The position numbers and the translations under genes were made by a program. Of a DNA stretch of 64,000 nucleotides, positions 9,049-18,679 are shown in pieces (within the stretch, counting starts at the first letter, position 1; the number at the start of each line of letters is the position of its first letter). Source of the stretch: Herbidospora yilanensis (GTDB lineage Bacteria > Actinomycetota > Actinomycetes > Streptosporangiales > Streptosporangiaceae); assembly GCF_001570565.1 (NCBI RefSeq), contig NZ_BBXE01000025.1, positions 1-64,000 of the forward strand. The letters are read 5' to 3'. The notes beneath the pieces were generated by a model, which was not told the DNA's origin, made no database searches, and saw nothing but the letters and a program-made list of their open reading frames with translations.

Positions 9049-10389
9049 GTGGGACTTCGCCTATACGATACTTTCAGCCGGTCGGTCCGCGATTTCTCCC
9101 CCCGAATTCCGGGAATCGCATCCATTTATCTCTGCGGTCCCACCGTCGTCGTCCCGCCGCATGTCGGGCAAATACGCTCGCAAGTGAACTTCGATATTCT
9201 GCACCGCTGGCTGACATATTCCGGATATCGCGTTCTCTTCTGCCGGAACGTCACCGACATCGAAGACAAAATCATCAGCCGCTCGCTTTCCGAGGGCGTG
9301 CACTGGTGGCGGATCACCGACCCGGTCTACCGGTCGTTCGAGAGCACCTACGAGGCCCTCGGTTGCCTTCCGCCCAGCGTGGAGCCGCGGGCGACCGGCC
9401 ACATCCCCGAGATGGTGGAGCTGATCGAGCAGCTCCTCGCCTCCGGCAACGCCTACACGTCCGACGGCGACGTGTATTTCTCGATCTCCTCCTTCCCCGG
9501 CTACGGCGAACTCTCCGGGCAGCGCCCGAGCCAGATGCGCGGCGGCGAGGAACCCGGCCACGGCAAACGCGACCCCCGCGATTTCGCGTTGTGGAAAAGA
9601 GGCCGACCGGGGGAACCCGTCTGGCACGCGCCATGGGGGGACGGCCGGCCCGGATGGCATCTCGAATGTTCCGCGATGGCGCGCAAATATCTGGGCGCCG
9701 AATTCGACATCCACGGCGGCGGAGCAAATCTCATCTTCCCGCACCACGAGAACGAGATCGCCCAGTCGCGCGCCGCCGGCGACGGTTTCGCGCGATTCTG
9801 GCTGCACAACGGACCGGTCACCCACCGGGGCGAGAAGATTCGCAAGACGGCGAAGAACCCACTCGCGGTGCACACGTTACTCCGGCGGATACGCCCGGTG
9901 GAACTGCGGTTCTATCTGGCCGCCGCCCACTATCGGTCGCCGATGGAATTCTCGGTGGGCGCGGTGGAGGAGAGCGCGGTGGCGTACCGGCGGATCGAAC
10001 GTTTTGTTCACCGCGTGGCCGTGGAAACGCCGGGCGAGCTTCCGCCGCAGTTCAGAGAGGCGATGGACCACGACCTGAATCTCCCTCAGGCGGTTTCGCT
10101 GATTCACGCGGCCGTCAATGAGGGGAACGCGGCGCTCGATTCCGGCGACGTTCTCAGGGCGGCGCGGAAATGCGCCGAGGTAAGGGCGATGCTCGACGTG
10201 CTGGGCCTCGATCCGATGAGCGCGCACTGGGCCAGGGAAACGCAGTTGCGGGAAGTCGCGGGGGCCGTGCTCGGCGTCGTCCGAAATCTCGCCGAGGCGA
10301 GCGCGGAGCGCGGTGAGTTCGAACGGGCGCGGATCATGCATCGGCAGATCGACAGCGCCCTCAAGATTCGCCAGCGGGTTACGCTCTGA
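9049..10389 (+). CDS. Diverged cysteinyl-tRNA synthetase paralogue
   Basis: 446-aa class I synthetase homologous to CysRS over its whole length ([56 protein letters not shown]). The four zinc ligands appear kept: Cys29, Cys207, His232, Glu236. The ATP signatures are altered: HIGH is HVGQ (38-41) and KMSKS is KIRKT (263-267), which keeps both lysines. It is probably not the housekeeping enzyme. It could be a resistant or specialised copy, or a cysteine-activating ligase as in the MshC lineage. A/T-ending codons are frequent, unlike the neighbours, which suggests transfer. The nucleoside hydrolase gene starts 3 nt downstream. Confidence 0.85.
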   Translation: MGLRLYDTFSRSVRDFSPRIPGIASIYLCGPTVVVPPHVGQIRSQVNFDILHRWLTYSGYRVLFCRNVTDIEDKIISRSLSEGVHWWRITDPVYRSFESTYEALGCLPPSVEPRATGHIPEMVELIEQLLASGNAYTSDGDVYFSISSFPGYGELSGQRPSQMRGGEEPGHGKRDPRDFALWKRGRPGEPVWHAPWGDGRPGWHLECSAMARKYLGAEFDIHGGGANLIFPHHENEIAQSRAAGDGFARFWLHNGPVTHRGEKIRKTAKNPLAVHTLLRRIRPVELRFYLAAAHYRSPMEFSVGAVEESAVAYRRIERFVHRVAVETPGELPPQFREAMDHDLNLPQAVSLIHAAVNEGNAALDSGDVLRAARKCAEVRAMLDVLGLDPMSAHWARETQLREVAGAVLGVVRNLAEASAERGEFERARIMHRQIDSALKIRQRVTL

Positions 10390-10392
10390 GGC

Positions 10393-11328
10393 GTGCCCGC
10401 ACCAAAGAAGATCCTCATTGACTGCGACCCCGGGATCGACGACGCCCTGGCGATCACCCTCGCCCACGGCTCCCCGGCGCTCGACCTCGTCGGGATCACC
10501 ACGGTCGGCGGGAACGTCTCCCTGGAGATGACGACGCTCAACGCGCTCAAGCTGCGGGAGTTCCTGGGATTCCCCTCGGTGCCCGTGGTCGCCGGCTCCC
10601 CCGGGGCGCTCGTGGCGAGCCGGATCGACGCGGCCGAGGTCCACGGGTTCGGCGGGCTGGGCGCGGCGGTGCTGCCGGAACCCCGGCTGAAGCCGGGCGA
10701 CGGGCACGCCGCCGACTTCATCGCCGACACCCTCGCGGCCTCTCCCGGCGAGATCTCCCTGGTCGCCGTCGGCCCCCTCACGAACATCGCCCTGGCGGTG
10801 CGCAAGGAGCCCCGGATCATGGAGTGGGCACGTGACTTCACGATCCTGGGCGGGTCGTACACCCGGGGCAACCGCACCCCGGCGGCGGAGTTCAACATCG
10901 CGGCCGACCCCGAGGCGGCGGCGATCGTCTTCGGGGCCGGCTGGACGGTCAACCAGATCGGCCTCGACGTCAGCCTGACGGCCTTGGCCGCCGGGCCGAT
11001 CCTCGATCGGATGCGGGGCCTGGGACGCCTCGGGAGCGAGTTGCTGATCCCCAGCCTGGAGTTCTACGGCATGACGACGGCCCACGACGGCCCGGCGGTC
11101 CACGACGCGCTGGCCGTCGCCTTCGTGGCCGACCCGACCCTGTTCGAGTTCACGCCCGGCGTGGTCGACGTGGAGACGGCGGGCCGGTTCACGTCGGGCA
11201 TGACGGTGATCGACTTCAACCTGCGCGGCCGCCTGCCCAACGCGAACGTGGCCCGGTCGATCGACGTGCCGCGGTTCTGGGACCTCACGCTGGAGAGCTT
11301 CGCCCGGGCGGCGGCCCGGCTTCCCTAG
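10393..11328 (+). CDS. Nucleoside hydrolase (inosine-uridine type)
   Basis: 311-aa N-ribohydrolase family protein that would split nucleosides into base and ribose. The calcium-binding Asp cluster DCDPGIDDA (10-18) is intact, as are AVGPLTNIAL and the C-terminal HDGPAVHDALAVA with its conserved His. The GTG start lies 3 nt after the CysRS-like gene, so the two form an operon. The last 44 nt overlap, tail to tail, the NACHT gene on the other strand. Substrate preference cannot be read from sequence. Confidence 0.92.
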   Translation: MPAPKKILIDCDPGIDDALAITLAHGSPALDLVGITTVGGNVSLEMTTLNALKLREFLGFPSVPVVAGSPGALVASRIDAAEVHGFGGLGAAVLPEPRLKPGDGHAADFIADTLAASPGEISLVAVGPLTNIALAVRKEPRIMEWARDFTILGGSYTRGNRTPAAEFNIAADPEAAAIVFGAGWTVNQIGLDVSLTALAAGPILDRMRGLGRLGSELLIPSLEFYGMTTAHDGPAVHDALAVAFVADPTLFEFTPGVVDVETAGRFTSGMTVIDFNLRGRLPNANVARSIDVPRFWDLTLESFARAAARLP

Positions 11329-13387
11329 CCAGATACTCCGTCAGGATCAGGTGGGGGAACCGGTATCCCCTTCCGTCGCGCCGGAGCAGCCCGAGGTCGG
11401 CCGCGTGCGCCATGAAACGCCGATGGCGGACCGGGAGCAGGCCGAAGAGCACCAGGAACACCCAGGCGCCCAGGCCGCCGACGGCCGTCACGGGCAGCGC
11501 CGCCACGAACGAGGCCCCCATGACCGACAACAGCAGGGTGGTCGGCGTCATGAACGAGCCGCCCCCGCCCGGCCCCCACAGGAGGCCGGCCACGAGACCG
11601 GCGGCCGCTCCGGCCAGCAGCGGCGGCAGGCCCGCGCCGAAGCCGGTGAAGTTCGGCTCCTGGGCGGTCGCGTCGGTCGTCACCAGCAGCAGCGCAATGC
11701 AGATCCCGAGCGCGATCCCCACGAAGACGGGCACGATCGCCGTGCCCGACCAGGCGAAGTGGGCGGTCAGCAGGGCGGCGAAGAACGGGCTCCAGGTCGC
11801 CGTCCGGCGGAGCGCCCCACCGAGCCGCATGATGAGCATCAGCACGGTGCCCAGCAGCAGGCAGATCCCCGCGGTCCGCGCCGGCCACGGCGCGGCGAGG
11901 GTCCCGGCCCAGGCCAGGCCTGCGATGACGGCGGCTCCGGCCAGGCCGAGCAGCGCGCCGCACAACCCGCACCGCAGCCGGACCGAGGCGGGCAGCGGCG
12001 CGGGAGGCCGCTTGCCCAGCATCCATGTGCCGGCGGTCAGCCAGAACACGGCCACCACCGCCGCCGCCGACCCCCAGCCGACCCCCTCGGCCACCACGAG
12101 GACGGCGGTGGCCGTCGCCGACCAGACGGCCATGGCGGTCGCCACCCCGTCGGCCCCGAGACCGGATCGCAGCGTGGCGGGCAGCGCCCACCACCAGGCG
12201 AACGACCCGAGGCCGGGGTGGCGGCCGGGCAGAGTGCGGGTGTTCAGCGCGAGTTCGACCCGGGCGAGTTGCGGGACCCACCTGAGCACCTGCGCCTCAC
12301 GGAAGCGGTGCAGCGGTCGCCGTCCGCCGCGGAACACCTGCCGCACGTAGGAGGCCAGCAGGTCGTCCCGGCTCCAGCCGGGGGCGCCCCGGGGGGCTTC
12401 GGCGACGGCCACGATCAGCACGAACAACCAGAACGGGGCGGTGATCAGTTCGAGCAGGCCGGGGTCCTTCGTGACGGCGTACCGCGCCGGCCGGAGGCGG
12501 GGGCCGCCCTCGGCGAGGTATCCGACCACCTGCGTGGAGGTGAGCGGGCGGATGGACACGGCGCCCCTGAGCCGGAACCGCCGGGCCCGCGGCAGTTCAC
12601 GGTACTCGTCGGCGCGGCTGCCGATCACGAGGGAGAGCTGCGGGCAGGACTCGTAGAGGGCGTTGACCTCCGCCACGCAGCGGTCGCGGTGTTCGACGGG
12701 GACCTCGTCGAATCCGTCGATCAGCAGGGCGATCCGGCCCTCGGCCAACCAGGAGCCGGCGATGCCGTCGCCGATGCCGTAGAGCTTCTCGATCCGCTTG
12801 AACAGCCATTTCCGCAGGTCGTCGGGGGGAACGCGGCGGAGGAGGACACGGCGGGGCCGGGCCCAGTCCGATAGTTCGACCACGATCGGCAGTGGCGCGT
12901 CCGGCCGGTCCAGAAGGGCTTCGGCGAGTTCGAGGATCATCGTGGTCTTGCCCGCCCCGGGTGCGCCCAGGATCAGCATCGACCCGTCGAGGTGGTCGTA
13001 GACGTCGAGGGGCGTCGTGGTCGCCGACGGCTGCCAGGGGTCGTCGCCCCGGCTCACGTGCCACGAATGCGGCGGCGCGGCGACGGCGTCGGGGACCGTG
13101 TCGAGGTCCAGGCGGGCGCGGGCGATCCTGGTCAGCGACTGGTCGAGGCGCTCGCGGAGGTGACGCCGGACGTTGGCGGCGGCGCGTTCACGATGTTCCG
13201 TCCGGACGTGGCCCACGACCAGCGTCTTCCGCTGCGCCAGGTATTCACGGCCCGCCACGATCGCCGCGAGCACCACGGCCAGGGGCCAGGTGACGTGCGG
13301 CGCGACGTCGCTGGTCGCGTAGTTGATGACGACCGGCAGCAGGAACACGCCCGCCGCCGGAAGCAGGATCCGCCCGAGCTTCGGCAC
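11285..13387 (-). CDS. Membrane-anchored NACHT-type NTPase
   Basis: 700-aa STAND/NACHT protein. Two N-terminal hydrophobic helices (about 6-22 and 34-47) precede a basic linker. The NTPase has a P-loop GAPGAGKTT (141-149), Walker B LLIDGFDEVP (221-230) and sensor-like VIGSRADEYRELP. A polytopic C-terminal half (about 395-660) contains many hydrophobic helices. The GTG start is at 13387. NACHT NTPases act as oligomerising switches in immunity and signalling; a TM effector-like region could permeabilise or signal at the membrane, but no trigger domain (WD40, TPR) is visible. It converges with and overlaps the nucleoside hydrolase gene by 44 nt. Confidence 0.85.
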   Translation of the reverse strand: MPKLGRILLPAAGVFLLPVVINYATSDVAPHVTWPLAVVLAAIVAGREYLAQRKTLVVGHVRTEHRERAAANVRRHLRERLDQSLTRIARARLDLDTVPDAVAAPPHSWHVSRGDDPWQPSATTTPLDVYDHLDGSMLILGAPGAGKTTMILELAEALLDRPDAPLPIVVELSDWARPRRVLLRRVPPDDLRKWLFKRIEKLYGIGDGIAGSWLAEGRIALLIDGFDEVPVEHRDRCVAEVNALYESCPQLSLVIGSRADEYRELPRARRFRLRGAVSIRPLTSTQVVGYLAEGGPRLRPARYAVTKDPGLLELITAPFWLFVLIVAVAEAPRGAPGWSRDDLLASYVRQVFRGGRRPLHRFREAQVLRWVPQLARVELALNTRTLPGRHPGLGSFAWWWALPATLRSGLGADGVATAMAVWSATATAVLVVAEGVGWGSAAAVVAVFWLTAGTWMLGKRPPAPLPASVRLRCGLCGALLGLAGAAVIAGLAWAGTLAAPWPARTAGICLLLGTVLMLIMRLGGALRRTATWSPFFAALLTAHFAWSGTAIVPVFVGIALGICIALLLVTTDATAQEPNFTGFGAGLPPLLAGAAAGLVAGLLWGPGGGGSFMTPTTLLLSVMGASFVAALPVTAVGGLGAWVFLVLFGLLPVRHRRFMAHAADLGLLRRDGRGYRFPHLILTEYLAREAGPPPGRSSPA

Positions 13388-13450
13388 GCCTGTGTATCGC
13401 TACCTGGAATTAACACGTGACGGTAGGCACCGGATCCATCGGGAGATATT

Positions 13451-13460
13451 TTGTCGACAA
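13451..13460. promoter_or_regulatory. Palindrome TTGTCGACAA before the allophanate hydrolase gene
   Basis: A perfect 10-bp palindrome 19 nt upstream of the likely GTG start. Its TTGTnnACAA form resembles sites of FadR-type GntR regulators, a family that often controls amide and urea catabolism. No such regulator is nearby. Confidence 0.35.
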
Positions 13461-13479
13461 TCGACGCGATGGAGGGTTC

Positions 13480-15153
13480 GTGGATCTGCAGATTGCGGCG
13501 TTGCGGGCGGCGTACCGGAAAGGGCTGCATCCCCGTGAGGTCGTCGCCGAGGTCTACCGCAGGATCAAGGCCAGGGGCGACGACGGCGTGTGGATCACTC
13601 TCCGGCCCGAGGAGGAGATCCTCGCCGAGCTGCCCGAAGATCCCGGTCTGCCCCTCTATGGCATCCCCTTCTCCGTCAAGGACAACATCGACGTCGCCGG
13701 TCTGCCCACGACCGTCGCCTGTCCCGACTACGCCTACCGGCCCGGCCGGTCGGCCCCGCTCGTCGACCGGCTGATCGGCGCGGGCGCGATCCTGATCGGC
13801 AAGAACAACCTCGACCAGTTCGCCACCGGGCTCTCCGGGTCGCGCAGCCCCTACGGGTCGGTGGAGTCGCCGCTGGTCAAGGGGCTGATCTCGGGGGGAT
13901 CGTCGTCGGGGTCGGCGGTGGCGGTGAGCGCGGGGCTGGTGAGCTTCTCGATCGGCACCGACACCGCGGGGTCGGGGCGGGTGCCGGCGGTGATGACCGG
14001 GACCGTCGGGCTGAAACCGTCTAAGGGGCTGGTCAGCACCCTCGGCGTGGTCCCGGCGTGCGCGTCGCTCGACTGCCCGAGCGTCTTCTCACTGAACGTC
14101 CACGACGCCCGGATCGTGCTGGAGATCATCCAGGGGTACGAGCGGGACGACCCCTGGTCCCGCGAGCTGCCCCCGGGCGAGAAGCCGATCAGGAGGATCG
14201 GCGTCGTCCGGGGCGACGCGGCCTGGACCGAGGTGCTGACCCGGCTCGGCGGCCTCGGTTACGAGCTCGTCGACATCGACGTCGAACCCTTCCTGGCGGC
14301 CGGGCGCCTGCTCTACGAGGGGCCGTGGGTGGCCGAGCGGTGGAGTGTGCTGGGGCCGTTCGCCGAGGCCCACCCCGATTCGCTGCACCCGGTCACCGCG
14401 AAGGTCCTCGGCACGGGGGCGGGCGTCACCGGCGCGGACGCCTTCCGGGGCCTCCATCGGCTCAGGGAGCTCATGGCCGAAACCCGCCGGACCTGGGCGG
14501 AGGTCGACGCCATCGCCGTCCCGACCGTCCCGCGGACGTTCACCCTCACCGAGATGGCCGAGGATCCCATCGGCCGCAACTCCGTCCTGGGCACCTACAC
14601 GACCTTCGCCAACCTCCTCGATCTGGCCGGGATCGCCGTCCCGGCCGGCTTCACGTCCGCGGGCAGACCGCACGGCGTCACCCTGCTGGCCCCCGCAGGC
14701 GCCGACGGTCCGCTCGCGGACGCCGCCGAACGGTTCCACACGGGGCTGGCGGGAGCCACCCCGTACCGGATCAGGAAGAACGGGACGCCGCTGGCCGTGG
14801 TGGGGGCGCACCGGACCGGCCATCCGCTGCATCCCGAACTCGTGGCGCTCGGCGCGACGCCGGGGGGCCTCGCCCGGACGGCCGCGGCCTACCGGCTCTA
14901 CGACCTCGGCGACCGGCCCGGCATGGTCCGGACGCCGGACGGCGCGTCCATCGAGGTGGAGCTGTTCCACCTCGGCACGGCCGAACTGGGCGAGCTGCTC
15001 ACGAAGATCGCGCCGCCGCTCGGGCTCGGCTCGGTCGAGCTCGACGACGGGAGCCTCGTCACCGGGTTCCTCTGCGAGTCCCACGCGGTCGCCGGCGCCC
15101 GGGACATCACGGGTTACGGCTCCTGGCCGGGCTACGTGCACGCGCGGCCGTAA
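13480..15153 (+). CDS. atzF: Allophanate hydrolase
   Basis: Hydrolyses allophanate to ammonia and CO2. An N-terminal amidase-signature domain carries the Ser-cisSer-Lys triad: Lys67 (FSVKDNIDV), cis-Ser in GGSSSGSA (139-146) and Ser165 (DTAGSGRVP). A C-terminal allophanate-hydrolase domain follows (from about 440: VVGAHRTGHPLHPEL, HLGTAELGELL, ESHAVAGARDITGYGSW). GTG 13480 is preceded by GGAGGG at 13471; an in-frame upstream ATG at 13417 has no RBS. No urea carboxylase or cyanuric-acid genes are present, so the allophanate source is unclear. Divergent from the NACHT gene. Confidence 0.92.
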   Translation: MDLQIAALRAAYRKGLHPREVVAEVYRRIKARGDDGVWITLRPEEEILAELPEDPGLPLYGIPFSVKDNIDVAGLPTTVACPDYAYRPGRSAPLVDRLIGAGAILIGKNNLDQFATGLSGSRSPYGSVESPLVKGLISGGSSSGSAVAVSAGLVSFSIGTDTAGSGRVPAVMTGTVGLKPSKGLVSTLGVVPACASLDCPSVFSLNVHDARIVLEIIQGYERDDPWSRELPPGEKPIRRIGVVRGDAAWTEVLTRLGGLGYELVDIDVEPFLAAGRLLYEGPWVAERWSVLGPFAEAHPDSLHPVTAKVLGTGAGVTGADAFRGLHRLRELMAETRRTWAEVDAIAVPTVPRTFTLTEMAEDPIGRNSVLGTYTTFANLLDLAGIAVPAGFTSAGRPHGVTLLAPAGADGPLADAAERFHTGLAGATPYRIRKNGTPLAVVGAHRTGHPLHPELVALGATPGGLARTAAAYRLYDLGDRPGMVRTPDGASIEVELFHLGTAELGELLTKIAPPLGLGSVELDDGSLVTGFLCESHAVAGARDITGYGSWPGYVHARP

Positions 15154-15198
15154 CATCCGGCGGCATCGCGCGAAACATCGGTTTCCTACGCTCCGGAC

Positions 15199-16724
<1,526 letters not shown>

Positions 16725-16728
<4 letters not shown>

Positions 16729-17702
16729 GAGAGCTGCTGAGCCGCATCGCGGAGACCCTCTACTGGATCGGCCGGTACGTCGAGCGTTCCGACGACATCG
16801 CCCGCCTGCTCGACGTGTCGCTGCACCGCACCCTCGGCGACGACGAGGACTGGTCGACGGTGCTGGCCATCCTCGGCCACGAGGGCGGCGACAACCCCAC
16901 GACCGAGACGATGATCCAGCGCCTGGCCTACGACTCGGCCACGCCGAGCTCGATCGCCGGGTGCGTCCGGGCGGCCCGGGAGAACGCGCGCGGGGTGCGG
17001 GAGATCATCTCCAGCGAGGTCTGGGAGTGCCTCAACGTCACCTGGAACGAACTGCCGATCCGCCAGATCGGGGCCGAACGGCTCGGCCCGCACGGCTACC
17101 TCCGGTACGTCCGCGAGCGCGCCGCCCTGTTCTCCGGCCTCACCGATGCGACCATGAGCCGCGACGACGGCTGGTTGTTCATCGTGCTCGGCCGCAGCCT
17201 GGAGCGGGTCGACATGACCGCCCGCCTGCTGGCCGTGCACGCCGAGGTGCTGCCCAGCGAGTTCGCGCCGCCGTCGGAGTCGACCGGCTGGAAGGCGCTG
17301 CTGGAGGCGTGCGGGGCCGACGAGTCGTTCACCCGGACCCATCGGGGCGACGCGAAGCGGGTGCTGGAGTTCCTCCTGCTCGACCGGCTCTTCCCCCGCT
17401 CGGTCATGCACGCCCTCACCACCGCCGAGCAGTGCCTGGCCGAACTCAGCCCCAACCAGGGCAGGGCGGGCATGAGCGACCCGGCGCGGGCGGCCGTCGG
17501 GCGGGTCCGGATGGCGCTGGAGTACGCCGACACGGCGGGCCTCGAAGAGCAGCTCCCCGAGCTGCTGATCACCCTCCAGGCGGCGTGCGTGATCGCCTCG
17601 GAGGGGTTGACGGAACGGTTCTTCCAGCACGCCTCGACGCTGCGCTGGGAGCTGGGCGTGCAGGCGCTGGGAGGTGCGGTGTGGAAACCGGCTGGCGTGT
17701 GA
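16725..17702 (+). CDS. Alpha-E domain protein (DUF403)
   Basis: 325-aa helical alpha-E protein, COG2307 (RIAETLYWIGRYVERSDDIARLLDV, ENARGVREIISSEVWECLN, GRSLERVDMTARLL). The GTG start at 16725 overlaps the ATP-grasp stop by 4 nt, so it is translationally coupled. The family has no proven activity. It is found almost only with permuted ATP-grasp and transglutaminase-like genes and is thought to work in the same complex or pathway. Cytoplasmic, with no signal or TM segment. Confidence 0.93.
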
Positions 17703-18517
17703 GGATCCGCCACTCGACGTTCGTGGAGTACGACGGCGAGGCGGCGTCGTCGTACAACGAGGTCCGGATGACCCCGGTCGACGACCACCGGCAGGCCACG
17801 CTCGACTACAGCCTGGTCATCCGGCCCACGACGCCGGTCTGGACCTACCGCGACTACTGGGGCACCCAGGTCAGCGTCTTCGACGTGACGGGCGGCCACC
17901 GGACGCTCGCGATCGAGGCGGAGGCCCGGGTCGACACCTCTCCGGTCCGGCCGCTGGCCAAGCCGCTGAGCTGGGATCTGCTGAGGAACGTGACCGGCCC
18001 GGTCGCCGAGCTGCTGCGGCCCACCGAGCGGACCACGATCACCTGCGGCGAGGTCGGGCTGGCCCAGACGCACGGCCGCGACCCGCACGAGACCGCCGAG
18101 GCCATCGCGTGGGCCGTCCACGAACGGGTCGAATACGTGCCCGGCGCCACGGGGGTGCTCACCAGCGCCCAGGAGGCCTGGGACCACGGCAAGGGCGTCT
18201 GCCAGGACATGGCGCACCTGACCGTCGCGCTGATGCGGGCGGCCGGGTTGCCGGCCCGGTACGTCTCCGGCTACATCCATCCGGCGGCGGACGCGGTGAT
18301 CGGCGAGCCCGTCGCGGGGCAGTCGCACGCGTGGGTGGAGTACTGGTCGGGCGAGTGGAACGCGCTCGACCCGACAAATCGCTCAAAAGTAGGCGAAACA
18401 CATGTAGTGGTAGCGCGCGGGAGAGACTACGCTGACGTACCCCCTTTGAAAGGTATTTACCAAGGACCACCTGCGGGAAGACAAGAAGTAAAGGTCGAAG
18501 TGACCCGGTTGGCGTGA
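17681..18517 (+). CDS. Transglutaminase-like cysteine peptidase family protein
   Basis: 278-aa bacterial transglutaminase-like protein: N-terminal beta domain (VRIRHSTFVEYDG...), then the papain-like core with the complete triad Cys174 (GKGVCQDMAH), His216 (SHAWVEYW) and Asp230 (NALDPTN). GTG 17681 has GGGAGG six nt upstream, which implies a 22-nt overlap with the alpha-E gene; GTG 17699 (4-nt overlap, no RBS) is the alternative. Probably cleaves or transfers amide bonds on the product of the ATP-grasp partner. The last ~46 codons switch to A/T-rich codon use although the protein sequence stays typical. Confidence 0.9.
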   Translation: METGWRVRIRHSTFVEYDGEAASSYNEVRMTPVDDHRQATLDYSLVIRPTTPVWTYRDYWGTQVSVFDVTGGHRTLAIEAEARVDTSPVRPLAKPLSWDLLRNVTGPVAELLRPTERTTITCGEVGLAQTHGRDPHETAEAIAWAVHERVEYVPGATGVLTSAQEAWDHGKGVCQDMAHLTVALMRAAGLPARYVSGYIHPAADAVIGEPVAGQSHAWVEYWSGEWNALDPTNRSKVGETHVVVARGRDYADVPPLKGIYQGPPAGRQEVKVEVTRLA

Positions 18518-18570
18518 TCAATACGTATTACTGGGAAGGCTGAGACCAATACGAGAGAGGAGAGCCTCTT

Positions 18571-18666
18571 GTGAAAAGGGTCCAGATCGTCCAGCGCCCC
18601 CGTCCGCCCCGGCAGCCGCTGCCCATCGACCTGCGCACTCCGTCGGGGCGGGTCCTCCCTTTTTGA
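18571..18666 (+). CDS. Putative 31-aa Pro/Arg-rich peptide, end of ATP-grasp operon
   Basis: GTG start with AGGAG (18558-18562) 8 nt upstream, and a TGA stop at 18664-18666. The peptide begins VKRVQIVQRPRPPRQPLP and ends TPSGRVLPF. Most third positions are G or C, as in real genes here. It lies 53 nt after the transglutaminase stop on the same strand and the next gene is convergent, so it would be cotranscribed with the ATP-grasp operon. It could be a substrate peptide for that system or simply an unrelated small ORF. A 5-bp hairpin (AGAGG/CCTCT) covers the Shine-Dalgarno. Confidence 0.45.
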   Translation: MKRVQIVQRPRPPRQPLPIDLRTPSGRVLPF

Positions 18667-18679
18667 CCCGGCCCTCGTC

